From: Halomonas sp. KG2
Lineage (GTDB): Bacteria; Pseudomonadota; Gammaproteobacteria; Pseudomonadales; Halomonadaceae
Length of the DNA: 64,000 bases
Direction of reading: 5' to 3'
Assembly: GCA_030440445.1 (NCBI GenBank)
Contig: CP098528.1
Coordinates: 4,030,001-4,094,000 of the forward strand
The translations under genes and the position numbers were made by a program. Shown in pieces: positions 10,301 to 16,366 of the stretch. Within the stretch, counting starts at the first letter, position 1. Each line of letters starts with the position of its first letter. The notes beneath the pieces were generated by a model that was given only the letters and a program-made list of their open reading frames with translations, was not told the origin of the DNA and did not search any database.

Positions 10301-12202
10301 GCCGTCGTCGCCGATCTCATCCTGGCTGTAGGTGCCGTCGTCACCGCTGCCGGTCAGCTCGACCGAGACAGTCGGCGGTACATCATCGATCGGCTCGATT
10401 GGTTTGCTATCGTCATCGCTGCTGGAATTACCGGCCGGGTCGGTGACTGTGGCGGTCACGCTGACGTCGGTGTCGCCTTCGGCAACCGGTACTTCCACCG
10501 TAACGCCGTTGTCCAAGTCGTCTTGTGTAATCGGACGATTCAGCAGTTCATTACCGCCTTTGTCGGTAACCACCAAGGTATCGCCTACCTGGGTGCCGTC
10601 TTCCAGGGTAACTTCAGCGGTAACGGTGCCATCTTCACCAATCTCGTCCTGGCTGTAGGTGCCGTCATCGCCGCTGCCTATCAGCTCGACAGATACCGCA
10701 GGGGCTTCATTGTCCTCTGGCGGCTCATCGTTAGCCACCGGTTTTGTGTCACTATCGCTAGACGAATTACCTGCAGGATCAGTCACTGTGGCGGTCACGC
10801 TAACGTCAGTGTCGCCCGGCGATACCGGGACTTCCACCGTAACGCCGTTGTCCAAATCGTCTTGAGTTACTTCTCCGTCAAAGAGGACATTGCCGTCCTT
10901 GTCGGTGATCGTCAGGGTGTCGCCCACTTCGGTGCCGTCATCCAGAGTGACCTGGGCGGTAACGGTGCCATCGTCACCAATCTCGTCCTGGCTGTAGGTG
11001 CCGTCACCGCCGCTGCCGGTCAGCTCCACCGAGACTGCGGGCGATGTGTTATCAACCGGCTCGATTGGTTTGCTGTCGTCGTCGCTGCTGGAATTACCGG
11101 CCGGGTCGGTGACCGTGGCGGTCACGCTGACGTCGGTGTCGCCTTCGGCAACCGGTACTTCCACCGTAACGCCGTTGTCCAAGTCGTCTTGTGTAATCGG
11201 ACGATTCAGCAGTTCATTGCCGTCTTTGTCGGTAACCACCAAGGTATCGCCTACCTGGGTGCCGTCTTCCAGAGTGATCTGGGCGGTAACGGTGCCGTCT
11301 TCACCAATCTCATCCTGGCTGTAGGTGCCGTCGTCGCCGCTACCAATTAGCTCAACAGATACCGCTGGGGCTTCGTTGTCCTGTGGCGGCTCATCGTTAG
11401 CCACTGGTTTTGTGTCACTATCGCTAGACGAGTTACCTGCAGGATCAGTCACTGTGGCGGTCACGCTAACGTCAGTGTCGCCCGGCGATACCGGAACTTC
11501 GACGCTAACGCCATTATCCAGGTCGTCCTGGGTGACCGGACGATTCAGCAGTTCATTACCGTCTTTGTCGGTGACAACCAGAGTGTCGCCTACCTGAGTT
11601 CCGCCACCCAGAGTAATATTGGCAAGCACAGTGCCATCACTACCAATCTCATCCTGACTATAGATGCCGTCATCATTAGCGCCTTCTAACTCAACACTCA
11701 CCGCCAAAGCTGAGGCTCTAGGTTCAAAACTTTCGCTAGTCCCTTCCCAACCGTTAAGGCGATAAAGAGGTTCGTCACCCCGCTCGTAGTTATAAGCGTA
11801 CGCAAGAGGTGGTAACGGCAGCTCAATGCGCTCAAGCATTACAAACGTTAACCCGTCTTTACTAATAATGGGCGCGGAAGACGAGCCCTGCGATGGGGGA
11901 TCGTTATCAAACTGTGCAATGAGCTGTTCTTCGGCTTTTAATGCCTTCTCTGCTTCAGAAAAACGCATGTCTTCATCAGGCTCTGCGCTACGCAGAACAA
12001 TGTTTGAATGAGAAAGCTCACTACCAGATGGTAACTGAAGTGTCATACCTTGAGGCGTAGAGACAATTACGCTTGCATTGGCATCCGTAATGATTGTCTC
12101 GCCGGGTTGAACGGTATCACCTTCACGTAACTCTCTTATATTTCCATTGCTATCACGAACCCACGCGTTGCCTGAGATTGCTTCAATGATGACGGTTTCC
12201 AT
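1..12202 (-). CDS. Giant LapA/BapA-like repetitive adhesin (N-terminal part; C-terminus beyond left edge)
   Basis: One minus-strand reading frame starts at the ATG at 12202 (GGGGGG ribosome site just upstream) and appears open to base 1, about 4,067 codons; I traced the frame by hand at both ends and through repeat boundaries. Residues 1-65 (METVIIEAISGNAWVRDSNG...) resemble the retention module of type I-secreted LapA/BapA adhesins, with the typical phrases REGDTVQPGETIIT and SKDGLTFVMLERI. Residues about 170-3600 are 32 tandem Ig-like repeats, and the last part seen is VCBS/T1SS-143-type repeats. The composition is rich in Asp, Thr, Val and Gly and very acidic, as expected for a halophile's extracellular protein. 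Such proteins are exported by a type I system and held in the outer membrane by the N-terminal module, mediating biofilm adhesion. The RTX/secretion signal should lie left of the window. It follows the TolC-OmpA gene by 61 bp and is probably cotranscribed. Confidence 0.9.
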   Translation of the reverse strand, partial: METVIIEAISGNAWVRDSNGNIRELREGDTVQPGETIITDANASVIVSTPQGMTLQLPSGSELSHSNIVLRSAEPDEDMRFSEAEKALKAEEQLIAQFDNDPPSQGSSSAPIISKDGLTFVMLERIELPLPPLAYAYNYERGDEPLYRLNGWEGTSESFEPRASALAVSVELEGANDDGIYSQDEIGSDGTVLANITLGGGTQVGDTLVVTDKDGNELLNRPVTQDDLDNGVSVEVPVSPGDTDVSVTATVTDPAGNSSSDSDTKPVANDEPPQDNEAPAVSVELIGSGDDGTYSQDEIGEDGTVTAQITLEDGTQVGDTLVVTDKDGNELLNRPITQDDLDNGVTVEVPVAEGDTDVSVTATVTDPAGNSSSDDDSKPIEPVDNTSPAVSVELTGSGGDGTYSQDEIGDDGTVTAQVTLDDGTEVGDTLTITDKDGNVLFDGEVTQDDLDNGVTVEVPVSPGDTDVSVTATVTDPAGNSSSDSDTKPVANDEPPEDNEAPAVSVELIGSGDDGTYSQDEIGEDGTVTAEVTLEDGTQVGDTLVVTDKGGNELLNRPITQDDLDNGVTVEVPVAEGDTDVSVTATVTDPAGNSSSDDDSKPIEPIDDVPPTVSVELTGSGDDGTYSQDEIGDDGTVTAQVTLEDGTEVGDTLTVTDKDGNVLFDGEVTQDDLDNGVTVEVPVAEGDTDVSVTATVTDPAGNSSSDDDSKPIEPIDDVPPTVSVELTGSGDDGTYSQDEIGDDGTVTADVTLKEGTQVGDTLVVTDKDGNVLDERTVTQDDLDNGVTVEVPVAEGDTDVSVTATVTDPVGNTSSDDDSKPIEPIDDVPPTVSVELTGSGDDGIYSQDEIGDDGTVTAQVTLEDGTEIGDTLVVTDKDGNVLDERTVTQGDLDNGVTVEVPVAEGDTDVSVTATVTDPVGNTSSDDDSKPIEPIDDVPPTVSVELTGSGDDGTYSQDEIGDDGTVTAQVTLEDGTEVGDTLTVTDKDGNVLFDGEVTQDDLDNGVTVEVPVAEGDTDVSVTATVTDPAGNSSSDDDSKPIEPIDDVPPTVSVELTGSGDDGTYSQDEIGNDGTVTAQVTLEDGTEVGDTLVVTDKDGSVLDERTVTQDDLNNGVTVEVPVAEGDTDVSVTATVTDPTGNTASDDDSKPIEPTDDVPPTVSVELTGSGDDGTYSQDEIGDDGTVTAQVTLQDGTEVGDTLVVTDKDGNELLNRPVTQDDLDNGVTVEVPVSPGDTDVSVTATVTDPTGNTASDDDKKPVDNVPPAVTVELTGSGDDGTYSQDEIGDDGTVTAQVTLQDGTEVGDTLVVTDKDGNVLDERTVTQDDLDSGVTVEVPVAEGDTDVSVTATVTDPTGNTASDDDSKPIEPIDDVPPAVSVELTGSGGDGTYSQDEIGDDGTVTAQITLEDGTEVGDTLTVTDKDGNVLDEREVTQDDLDNGVTVEVPVAEGDTDVSVTATVTDPAGNTASDDDQKPVDNVPPAVTVELTGSGDDGTYSQDEIGDDGTVTAQVTLQDGTEVGDTLIVTDKDGNELLNRPVTQDDLDNGVTVEVPVADGDTDVSVTATVTDPAGNTASDDDKKPVDNVPPAVTVELTGSGDDGTYSQDEIGDDGTVTAQVTLQDGTEVGDTLVVTDKDGNELLNRPITQDDLDNGVTVEVPVAEGDTDVSVTATVTDPAGNTASDDDKKPVDNVPPAVTVELTGSGDDGTYSQDEIGDDGTVTAQVTLEDGTEVGDTLVVTDKDGNVLDEREVTQDDLDNGVTVEVPVAEGDTDVSVTATITDPAGNTASDDDKKPVDNVPPAVTVELTGSGDDGTYSQDEIGDDGTVTAQVTLEDGTEVGDTLVVTDKDGNVLDERTVTQDDLDNGVSVEVPVALGDTDVSVTATVTDPAGNTASDDDKKPVDNVPPAVSVELTGSGGDGTYSQDEIGNDGTVTAQVTLEDGTEVGDTLTVTDKDGNVLFDGEVTQDNLDNGVTVEVPVAEGDTDVSVTATVTDPAGNSNSDDDSKPIELIDDVPPTVSVELTGSGDDGIYSQDEIGDDGTVTAQVTLEEGTEVGDTLVVTDKDGNVLDERTVTQDDLDSGVTVEVPVAEGDTDVSVTATVTDPTGNTASDDDSKPIEPIDDVPPAVSVELTGSGDDGTYSQDEIGDDGTVTAQITLEDGTEVGDTLVVTDKDGNVLDERTVTQDDLNNGVTVEVPVAEGDTDVSVTATVTDPAGNSSNDDDSKPIEPIDDVPPTVSVELTGSGDDGTYSQDEIGDDGTVTAQVTLEDGTEVGDTLVVTDKDGNVLDERTVTQDDLNNGVTVEVPVAEGDTDVSVTATVTDPAGNSSNDDDSKPIEPIDDVPPTVSVELTGSGDDGTYSQDEIGDDGTVTAQVTLQDGTEVGDTLIVTDKDGNELLNRPVTQDDLDNGVTVEVPVAEGDTDVSVTATVTDPAGNTASDDDEKPVDNVPPAVTVELTGSGDDGTYSQDEIGDDGTVTAQVTLQDGTEVGDTLVVTDKDGNVLDEREVTQDDLDNGVSVEVPVSPGATDVSVTATITDPAGNTASDDDEKPVDNVPPAVTVELTGSGDDGTYSQDEIGDDGTVTADVTLQDGTEVGDTLVVTDKDGNELLNRPVTQDDLDNGVSVEVPVSPGDTDVSVTATVTDPAGNTASDDDEKPVDNVPPAVTVELTGSGDDGTYSQDEIGDDGTVTAQITLEDGTEVGDTLIVTDKDGNELLNRPVTQDDLDNGVSVEVPVSPGDTDVSVTATVTDPAGNTASDDDEKPVDNVPPAVTVELTGSGDDGTYSQDEIGDDGTVTAQVTLEDGTEVGDTLIVTDKDGNELLNRPVTQDDLDNGVSVEVPVSPGDTDVSVTATVTDPAGNTASDDDKKPVDNVPPAVSVELTGSGDDGTYSQDEIGDDGTVTAQVTLQDGTEVGDTLVVTDKNGNVLDEREVTQDDLDNGVSVEVPVAPGDTDVSVTATVTDPAGNTASDDDQKPVDNVPPAVTVELTGSGDDGTYSQDEIGDDGTVTAQVTLQDGTEVGDTLVVTDKDGNVLDEREVTQDDLENGVTVEVPVAEGDTDVSVTATVTDPAGNTASDDDKKPVDNVPPAVSVELTGSGDDGTYSQDEIGDDGTVTADVTLQDGTEVGDTLVVTDKDGNVLDERTVTQDDLDNGVSVEVPVSPGDTDVSVTATVTDPAGNTASDDDEKPVDNVPPAVMVELTGSGDDGTYSQDEIGDDGTVTADVTLQDGTEVGDTLVVTDKDGNVLDERTVTQDDLDNGVSVEVPVALGDTDVSVTATVTDPAGNTASDDDKKPVDNVPPAVTVELTGSGDDGTYSQDEIGDDGTVTAQVTLQDGTEVGDTLVVTDKDGNVLDEREVTQDDLENGVTVEVPVAEGDTDVSVTATVTDPAGNTASDDDQKPVDNVPPAVTVELTGSGDDGTYSQDEIGDDGTVTAQVTLQDGTEVGDTLVVTDKDGNVLDERTVTQDDLDNGVSVEVPVSPGDTDVSVTATVTDPAGNTASDDDKKLVDSVPPAVTVELTGSGDDGTYSQDEIGDDGTVTAQVTLQDGTEVGDTLVVTDKDGNVLDEREVTQDDLDNGVSVEVPVSPGDTDVSVTATVTDPAGNTSSDDDQKPVDWDVSVDVPIDHDAITPDGDITDQVVFESGLADGSAPDADDTRVESSLTLTASDGLRDTGAVTLAYTDENGDPANLELSKAQVEALGSDPQILTTQYGELTLNGYSQAADGTITLDYSYELTTAPSENVDDLMDSITVTATDRDGQTDSGDLNIKIVDDAPVAEDDTNAVTEDSALTTTGNVLGDSGASLGDVADTQGADGATVTGVASDNVPGNDATDSGGTLVIDGEYGTLTLNPDGSYTYTLDNANLTVQGLSDGEQLEEVFSYTLTDGDSDADDATLTITVNGSDDGVTVEVPNDHDATTPNGNITDQVVFESGLADGSAPDADDIRVESSLTLTALDGLRDTGAVTLAYTDENGDPATLELSKAQVEALGDTPQSLTTQYGELTLNGYSQTADGTITLDYSYELTTAPSENVDDLMDSITVTATDEDGSTDSGDLNIKIVDDAPTAKDDTNAVTEGADT
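1390..11700 (-). repeat. Array of 32 tandem Ig-like repeats (318, 327 or 339 nt) inside the adhesin
   Basis: A marker encoding ELTGSGDDGTYSQDEIG recurs 32 times, at about 1656, 1974, 2292, then every 318 nt to 5154. From 5154 to 11325 the spacing is mixed 318 and 327 nt with one 339-nt unit. Each unit encodes one beta-sandwich-like domain containing GDTLVVTDKDG, VTQDDLDNGVSVEVPV and DTDVSVTATVTDPAGN. The 327-nt units have a longer Pro-containing linker (KPIEPIDD). Four alternative loop cassettes precede VTQDD: DERE (7 units), DERT (11), ELLNRP (10) and LFDGE (4). The mosaic order suggests recombination between units. The repeats also keep the opposite strand open for long stretches, which is not evidence of coding there. 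Confidence 0.9.
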
Positions 12203-12225
12203 CGTTTCCCCCCAAAGATCCTATG

Positions 12226-12251
12226 AAGGCTCCAACATTCGAAGGAGCCTT
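12226..12251 (-). other. Intercistronic hairpin between the TolC-OmpA gene and the adhesin gene
   Basis: AAGGCTCC and GGAGCCTT form a perfect 8-bp stem around a 10-nt loop in the 61-bp gap. In the direction of transcription there is no following U-tract, so read-through or RNA processing seems more likely than termination; it may set the ratio of exporter to giant adhesin mRNA. Confidence 0.6.
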
Positions 12252-12263
12252 TTGAACAAGTGC

Positions 12264-14123
12264 TTAGCTGTTTGAAATATCTAGCGTTATCTCAACGCGC
12301 CGATTTTCTCGGCGGCCATCAACAGTCGCATTCGAAGCAACCGGTTGGCGGGAGCCATAACCACGCACTTGCACAATATTTGGATCAATCCCCTGTTCGA
12401 TGAGGTAGTCAGCGACGTTACGAGCACGCTGCTCAGAGAGGGAGGCATTTAATGCATTAGTACCGCTGCTATCAGTATGGCCAGTAACAACCACATGATT
12501 TACTGAAGACATTTGACGAATTTTTTGAGCAAATGAGGACAACTCAGCATGCGCCCCTGAGTTAAGTTCGGCACTACCCGTTGTAAACAGTGCATCGGCT
12601 GACAGCACCATATCGGGTGTAGCTACCGGGGCTTGTGTGTTCCCGTAGCTATTAGTTAGCTCTGCTAATGAGGGAGTAGCAGGATGAGTGACAGGGCAGA
12701 TGGCATCTGGGTTGATACTGACACCATCACTATCAAGTTCGTTAAGCGTAGGGGTTCCTTCACGTACAACGTCGAGGGTCAACATCAGTTGCCCCATAGA
12801 CGCCAGCGTGCGGGCATCCGCCTCTAGCACATTCTGCTTAGCATTTACGTAGGCACGACTTGCTTCAAAGTACTCATTTTCACTGTCAAGAACATCTAAC
12901 AGCGTACGTTCACCAATATCGAACTGCTGCTGGTAAGCACCTCGAACACGGTCACTGGATAACCGATGCTGATTAATATAATTCAGCTGTTCACGCAATT
13001 GGCGAGAATCATTAAAAGCGATTTGCGTTGTTTGACGAATATTATGGCAAACATTCTCACGCTGATTAACCGCCTGCTCAATTCGATCACCTGCAGCGCG
13101 GAATGACGCCATATCGCTTCCACCACGATATAAATTCATGCTGGCTACTAGTTCTATACTGTGGCGATCCTGACTACCGCGAGGATTAGGAGTATTGTCA
13201 GTATTATCGTAAGTGCCTGTGCGTCCTTGCAGATCTAGGCGAGGCTGGAAGGCAGCGCGAGTAGCCTCTTGTTGCGCTCGGCTGGCTTCAATATTTTCAA
13301 TGGCAGCGTGGAATTCAGGATTACCTTCAAAAGCCAAATTAACTGCCTCAGTCACCGATGGAGGCAAGTCATCCTCAAACCCTGGCATAGGCGCTAAACT
13401 GTCTGTTGGTAATTGGCCGACAACTCGCAAATACCGTGCAGAAACATCATGCAAATTAGATGCTTCCGTCATTAGGTTCGACTCAGCCAATGCTAAGCGA
13501 CCTGTAATTTGCTCTAAATCAACGCCTCTGCCTGCTCCATTCTGAACCCTCTCTTCGATTTGCTGATAAACACGCTGATGCTGACGGTAGTTTTCCTGAG
13601 CCAAGCGAACCAGTTCGCGATAACGTTCCACATCTAGATAGGCTTGCACTGCCTCTAATGCGACGTTCTCACTGGCACCTAACAATTCGTAATAACTAAC
13701 CAGCTTTGCGCGATCTAGCCGTTCAACTTCATTACGAGTCGCAAATCCGTCCCAAATCATCTGGTTAAGCGTTAATTCAGCAAAACTGGTTGAATAGCTA
13801 CCGACTCCATCTACTTCACGGTCAGCCCGCCCCACACCAGCGGTCGCATCAATAGAGGGCAGGTAGTTTCCACGTGCTACATCAACATCATGCTCAGCCG
13901 CCTGCAGCTCATTCCATGCTGCTTTGACCTGGGGGTTGTACTCAATAGCAGTTTTGACAACGTCAGCTACATTGCCTGCAATAGCAGATTGCCGTGAAGA
14001 GGCTGGTAATTCTTGCGCACATACACCGCTCACCATGAGTGAAAGCGCAATGGTTACCAGCCCCTGTTTTGCTAAGATAAGCGACATGGGCTTGAGCTTG
14101 AAGGTTGACGCACGCTGAAACAT
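12264..14123 (-). CDS. TolC-family outer-membrane exporter fused to a C-terminal OmpA domain
   Basis: 619 residues; ATG with AGGAG seven bases upstream. The N-terminus has a cleavable signal (hydrophobic stretch ending near VCAQE, about residue 37). Residues about 50-460 are an outer-membrane efflux (TolC/LapE/AggA) domain with the usual coiled-coil helices (for example VEYNPQV-like, LDVERYRE, QAEATRAAF-like segments and YQQQFDIGERTLLDVLDSEN). After a linker, residues about 510-615 are an OmpA/MotB peptidoglycan-binding domain (VVVTGHTDSSG, LSEQRARNVADYL, VRGYGSRQP, NRRVEITL). It probably forms the outer-membrane pore of the type I system exporting the downstream adhesin, with the OmpA part anchoring the pore to the cell wall. 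The inner-membrane ABC transporter and adaptor are not in the window. Confidence 0.92.
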   Translation of the reverse strand: MFQRASTFKLKPMSLILAKQGLVTIALSLMVSGVCAQELPASSRQSAIAGNVADVVKTAIEYNPQVKAAWNELQAAEHDVDVARGNYLPSIDATAGVGRADREVDGVGSYSTSFAELTLNQMIWDGFATRNEVERLDRAKLVSYYELLGASENVALEAVQAYLDVERYRELVRLAQENYRQHQRVYQQIEERVQNGAGRGVDLEQITGRLALAESNLMTEASNLHDVSARYLRVVGQLPTDSLAPMPGFEDDLPPSVTEAVNLAFEGNPEFHAAIENIEASRAQQEATRAAFQPRLDLQGRTGTYDNTDNTPNPRGSQDRHSIELVASMNLYRGGSDMASFRAAGDRIEQAVNQRENVCHNIRQTTQIAFNDSRQLREQLNYINQHRLSSDRVRGAYQQQFDIGERTLLDVLDSENEYFEASRAYVNAKQNVLEADARTLASMGQLMLTLDVVREGTPTLNELDSDGVSINPDAICPVTHPATPSLAELTNSYGNTQAPVATPDMVLSADALFTTGSAELNSGAHAELSSFAQKIRQMSSVNHVVVTGHTDSSGTNALNASLSEQRARNVADYLIEQGIDPNIVQVRGYGSRQPVASNATVDGRRENRRVEITLDISNS

Positions 14124-14602
14124 TCCCTTACTCCTGCAAAAATTAGTGAGAAATCAGTAATATAGCCAATGCAAATAAAGTATTCGCTAATTTAAATTCA
14201 GCGAACCTTATCACTAACTAATCAATAATTTTTTTGATGGAAGGCAATAACATTTGCAGGAATGAATTATCATTAATTTAAAATATAAAAAACTGTTAAC
14301 ACTGACAATAAATTAAACCCATTTAAATAAAATAAAAATTAAAAAACAAGGCTTTAAGTTACTGAAGCACCCAAACTCACAGAGCCAGTTTTTTTTCAAG
14401 TTAAACTCTATCAACGATGAACACAGATAAAGCATGAAATTCTATTAATGAAAAAATCACTTAGCCGCCGCTACCGACTTACACAACGCTAGAAACGGGG
14501 CAATGGAGGAACAGTAAAGAAAACCAACATCTACTTGAAGCACCCTGTCAACACTCAACCCTTTGGCTACATACAACGTTGAGCAATACCGACAGCCACT
14601 CA
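14124..14602. promoter_or_regulatory. AT-rich non-coding region upstream of the exporter-adhesin operon
   Basis: About 480 bp, strikingly A/T-rich (especially 14200-14400) and without a convincing gene. It must hold the promoter for the minus-strand operon. Its AT-richness compared with the GC-rich coding DNA suggests curved or xenogeneic-silencer-bound DNA, but I cannot name a specific site. Confidence 0.5.
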
Positions 14603-14863
14603 ATGGTAAGGTGGCTAGAGAGGCATTCAAGCACAACAGATGCATGGCTGATTGACCCGCGACCTTTCCCCGAAATTAACGCCCAGCTATCGCTTGAACA
14701 AATCACTGATTTAATTGACATTTATATTGCCTGCGGCCGTCAAGCAGACCGAACTAAAAATACGTGGCATTTGCTTAATGCGGAGGTTTTAGAACAATTA
14801 ACTTTGTTCCTTATCATTCATTTTAGAGGAAGTAAAAATCTGAAAATATTAAGCTATAAATAA
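14603..14863 (+). CDS. Hypothetical small protein, uncertain
   Basis: An 86-codon frame from ATG 14603 (possible TTG start at 14579) reading MVRWLERHSSTTDAWLIDPR and then a helical segment with SLEQITDLIDIYIACGRQAD. No family is recognised and no clear Shine-Dalgarno sequence precedes either start. It converges with the response regulator gene 13 bp downstream. The composition is protein-like, so it may be real, but it could be a chance frame. Confidence 0.3.
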   Translation: MVRWLERHSSTTDAWLIDPRPFPEINAQLSLEQITDLIDIYIACGRQADRTKNTWHLLNAEVLEQLTLFLIIHFRGSKNLKILSYK

Positions 14864-14876
14864 AGCCATTCACTTC

Positions 14877-15731
14877 TCACCGGCACTCTTTAATTGGCCT
14901 CTTAACTGGCGAAGGATACTGATTCTTAAACTTCATAGGCGATGTTCCAAACCTTTCTTTAAATGCCGTTGAAAAGTTCGCACTGCTACTAAACCCTACG
15001 TGAGCAGCTATAGCACTAACAGAAAGATGGGTATTAGACAAAAGTTCACGCGCTTCATTCATACGTATTTCGCGAAGGTACTCATATACAGTCATACCTA
15101 CCATATCTTTAAAAGCGGCATTAAGACGTTTTGCATTAGTACCCACTAAGCGCGCCAGCTCCTGTAGGCTCGGAGCATCAGATAGAGAATTCAGCAAATG
15201 AATCCGAGCACTGTGATAAAGAATATTGTTAATAGGGTTAGCCTGTTCGCTATCTAGACGCACTTCATCAAGATCATTATAAGCAGACGCTTTTTGCGGC
15301 ACCCGATTACGTAGATGAATCGCCATGCGCAATTTAACCTCATCAAATAAATAAGGTTTATGAATGTAATCTACAGCACCTACTAGCAACCCTTGAACAC
15401 GCTTCTCGGGTTCTGAGTAGGCTGAAAGGAAAATAACCGGAACGTTTTCGGTGAAAGGATCATTTGCTAGTACTTTACATGCCGCATAACCATCACACTC
15501 TGGCATTTCTACGTCCATCAGGATTAAATCCGGCAATACAAGACGCGCTTTGTGAATACCATCGATGCCGTCTTGCGCATGAAAGACTCGACAACCCTGG
15601 TGCAAAAGATACGAAGAAATAAGCATACGATCTGCCTCGGCATCGTCAACTACCAGAATTTTTTTCCCCGCTAGATCATCCATATCCACGCCGCCGCCAA
15701 ACAAGTGTTGAGTGTTTACAATTTTACTCAT
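14877..15731 (-). CDS. Response regulator with AraC-type DNA-binding domain
   Basis: 284 residues. Residues about 22-140 form a receiver domain: acidic pair in KILVVDDAEADR, phospho-acceptor Asp in LPDLILMDVEMPECDG, and the conserved Lys in DYIHKPYLF. Residues about 185-275 form an AraC/XylS double helix-turn-helix (LQELARLVGTNAKRLNAAFK and LSVSAIAAHVGFSSSANFST, ending with a typical FGTSPMKFK). It is therefore probably a phosphorylation-controlled transcription activator. No histidine kinase gene is adjacent. Its place beside the adhesin operon suggests control of that operon, but this is only inference. The start lacks a good ribosome site; the Met at residue 17 (MDDLAGKK) is an alternative. 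Confidence 0.88.
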   Translation of the reverse strand: MSKIVNTQHLFGGGVDMDDLAGKKILVVDDAEADRMLISSYLLHQGCRVFHAQDGIDGIHKARLVLPDLILMDVEMPECDGYAACKVLANDPFTENVPVIFLSAYSEPEKRVQGLLVGAVDYIHKPYLFDEVKLRMAIHLRNRVPQKASAYNDLDEVRLDSEQANPINNILYHSARIHLLNSLSDAPSLQELARLVGTNAKRLNAAFKDMVGMTVYEYLREIRMNEARELLSNTHLSVSAIAAHVGFSSSANFSTAFKERFGTSPMKFKNQYPSPVKRPIKECR

Positions 15732-15833
15732 GCGTTAATGTTTTTTTACTCATCAATAGCTGAAAAGCCATATAAGAAACAAAAACAATACCCGCCAGAA
15801 AACAAAAAACCTCTCTAGGAAAGAGGTGATATG

Positions 15834-15845
15834 TTGGTGCACCAA
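15834..15845. promoter_or_regulatory. 12-bp perfect palindrome TTGGTGCACCAA
   Basis: It lies about 100 bp upstream of the response-regulator gene and is the right size for a dimeric regulator's operator. Function unknown. Confidence 0.3.
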
Positions 15846-16287
15846 ACAGAATCAGAGAAATGTTAAATAGTGATTCTAATTAGCCACACTGATCACATAC
15901 CTTTCCTGCTTCGAGACAAGCGATGGAATCATACACTTTATAATTATTAAAAAAAGTTAAATTTATCAATAAAAACAGACACTAACGATCACGCCAAACT
16001 AAACCCTCGAATCAATCAATCGCCAAAAGCCACACAACAAACCAACACTTAAGAAAAATAAAAAACTAATAATTAAAATATATTAAAACCGCCCTGCCGC
16101 TCACTTTAAAAACAACAAGACAGTCACCTTATCTTTTTAAATCTTAGTGAACTATTTAAACTATTTTTTATCTTTGCAAAAAAAGCATGCAGCGCTCTAT
16201 CAAGACATTTAATCCAACAACCTTCACGACACCAAAGAACTATTCATAAATCACTGACAGCGACACAGGCCAAGTCACAAAAAAACG

Positions 16288-16294
16288 TGATACG
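16288..16294 (+). promoter_or_regulatory. TGATACG element upstream of paaX (candidate PaaX half-site)
   Basis: The same 7-mer occurs in the paaN and paaF promoters (19708-19714, and reversed at 19981-19987). E. coli PaaX is known to bind a TGATTCG-containing operator, so a related half-site for autoregulation is plausible. Confidence 0.4.
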
Positions 16295-16366
16295 ATAATC
16301 TTCTATAAAAGCTATATTTTCTGTCGTTTTGCGGCAACTTCATCGTCAAGGGAATCAATACTCACC

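Larger units (their letters stand above)
15732..16366. promoter_or_regulatory. Long AT-rich intergenic region between the response regulator and paaX
   Basis: 635 bp with no convincing gene on either strand. It should contain divergent promoters for the minus-strand regulator and plus-strand paaX. Visible structure is limited to a 12-bp palindrome at 15834-15845, poly-A/T tracts at about 15940-16170, and a TGATACG element at 16288-16294 near paaX. Confidence 0.5.

Noticed and set aside
1..11700. Possible CRISPR array or satellite DNA suggested by dense regular repeats
   Set aside because: The units are 318-339 nt, translate into consistent protein domains and have no short repeat-spacer structure.
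14457..14645. 62-codon minus-strand ORF upstream of the exporter gene
   Set aside because: Cys/Leu-rich, no ribosome site and no family; it overlaps the slightly better 14603-14863 frame. Probably chance.
15940..16170. AT-rich stretch considered as a replication origin or phage attachment site
   Set aside because: No DnaA-box cluster, no integrase gene and no direct repeat flanks were seen.
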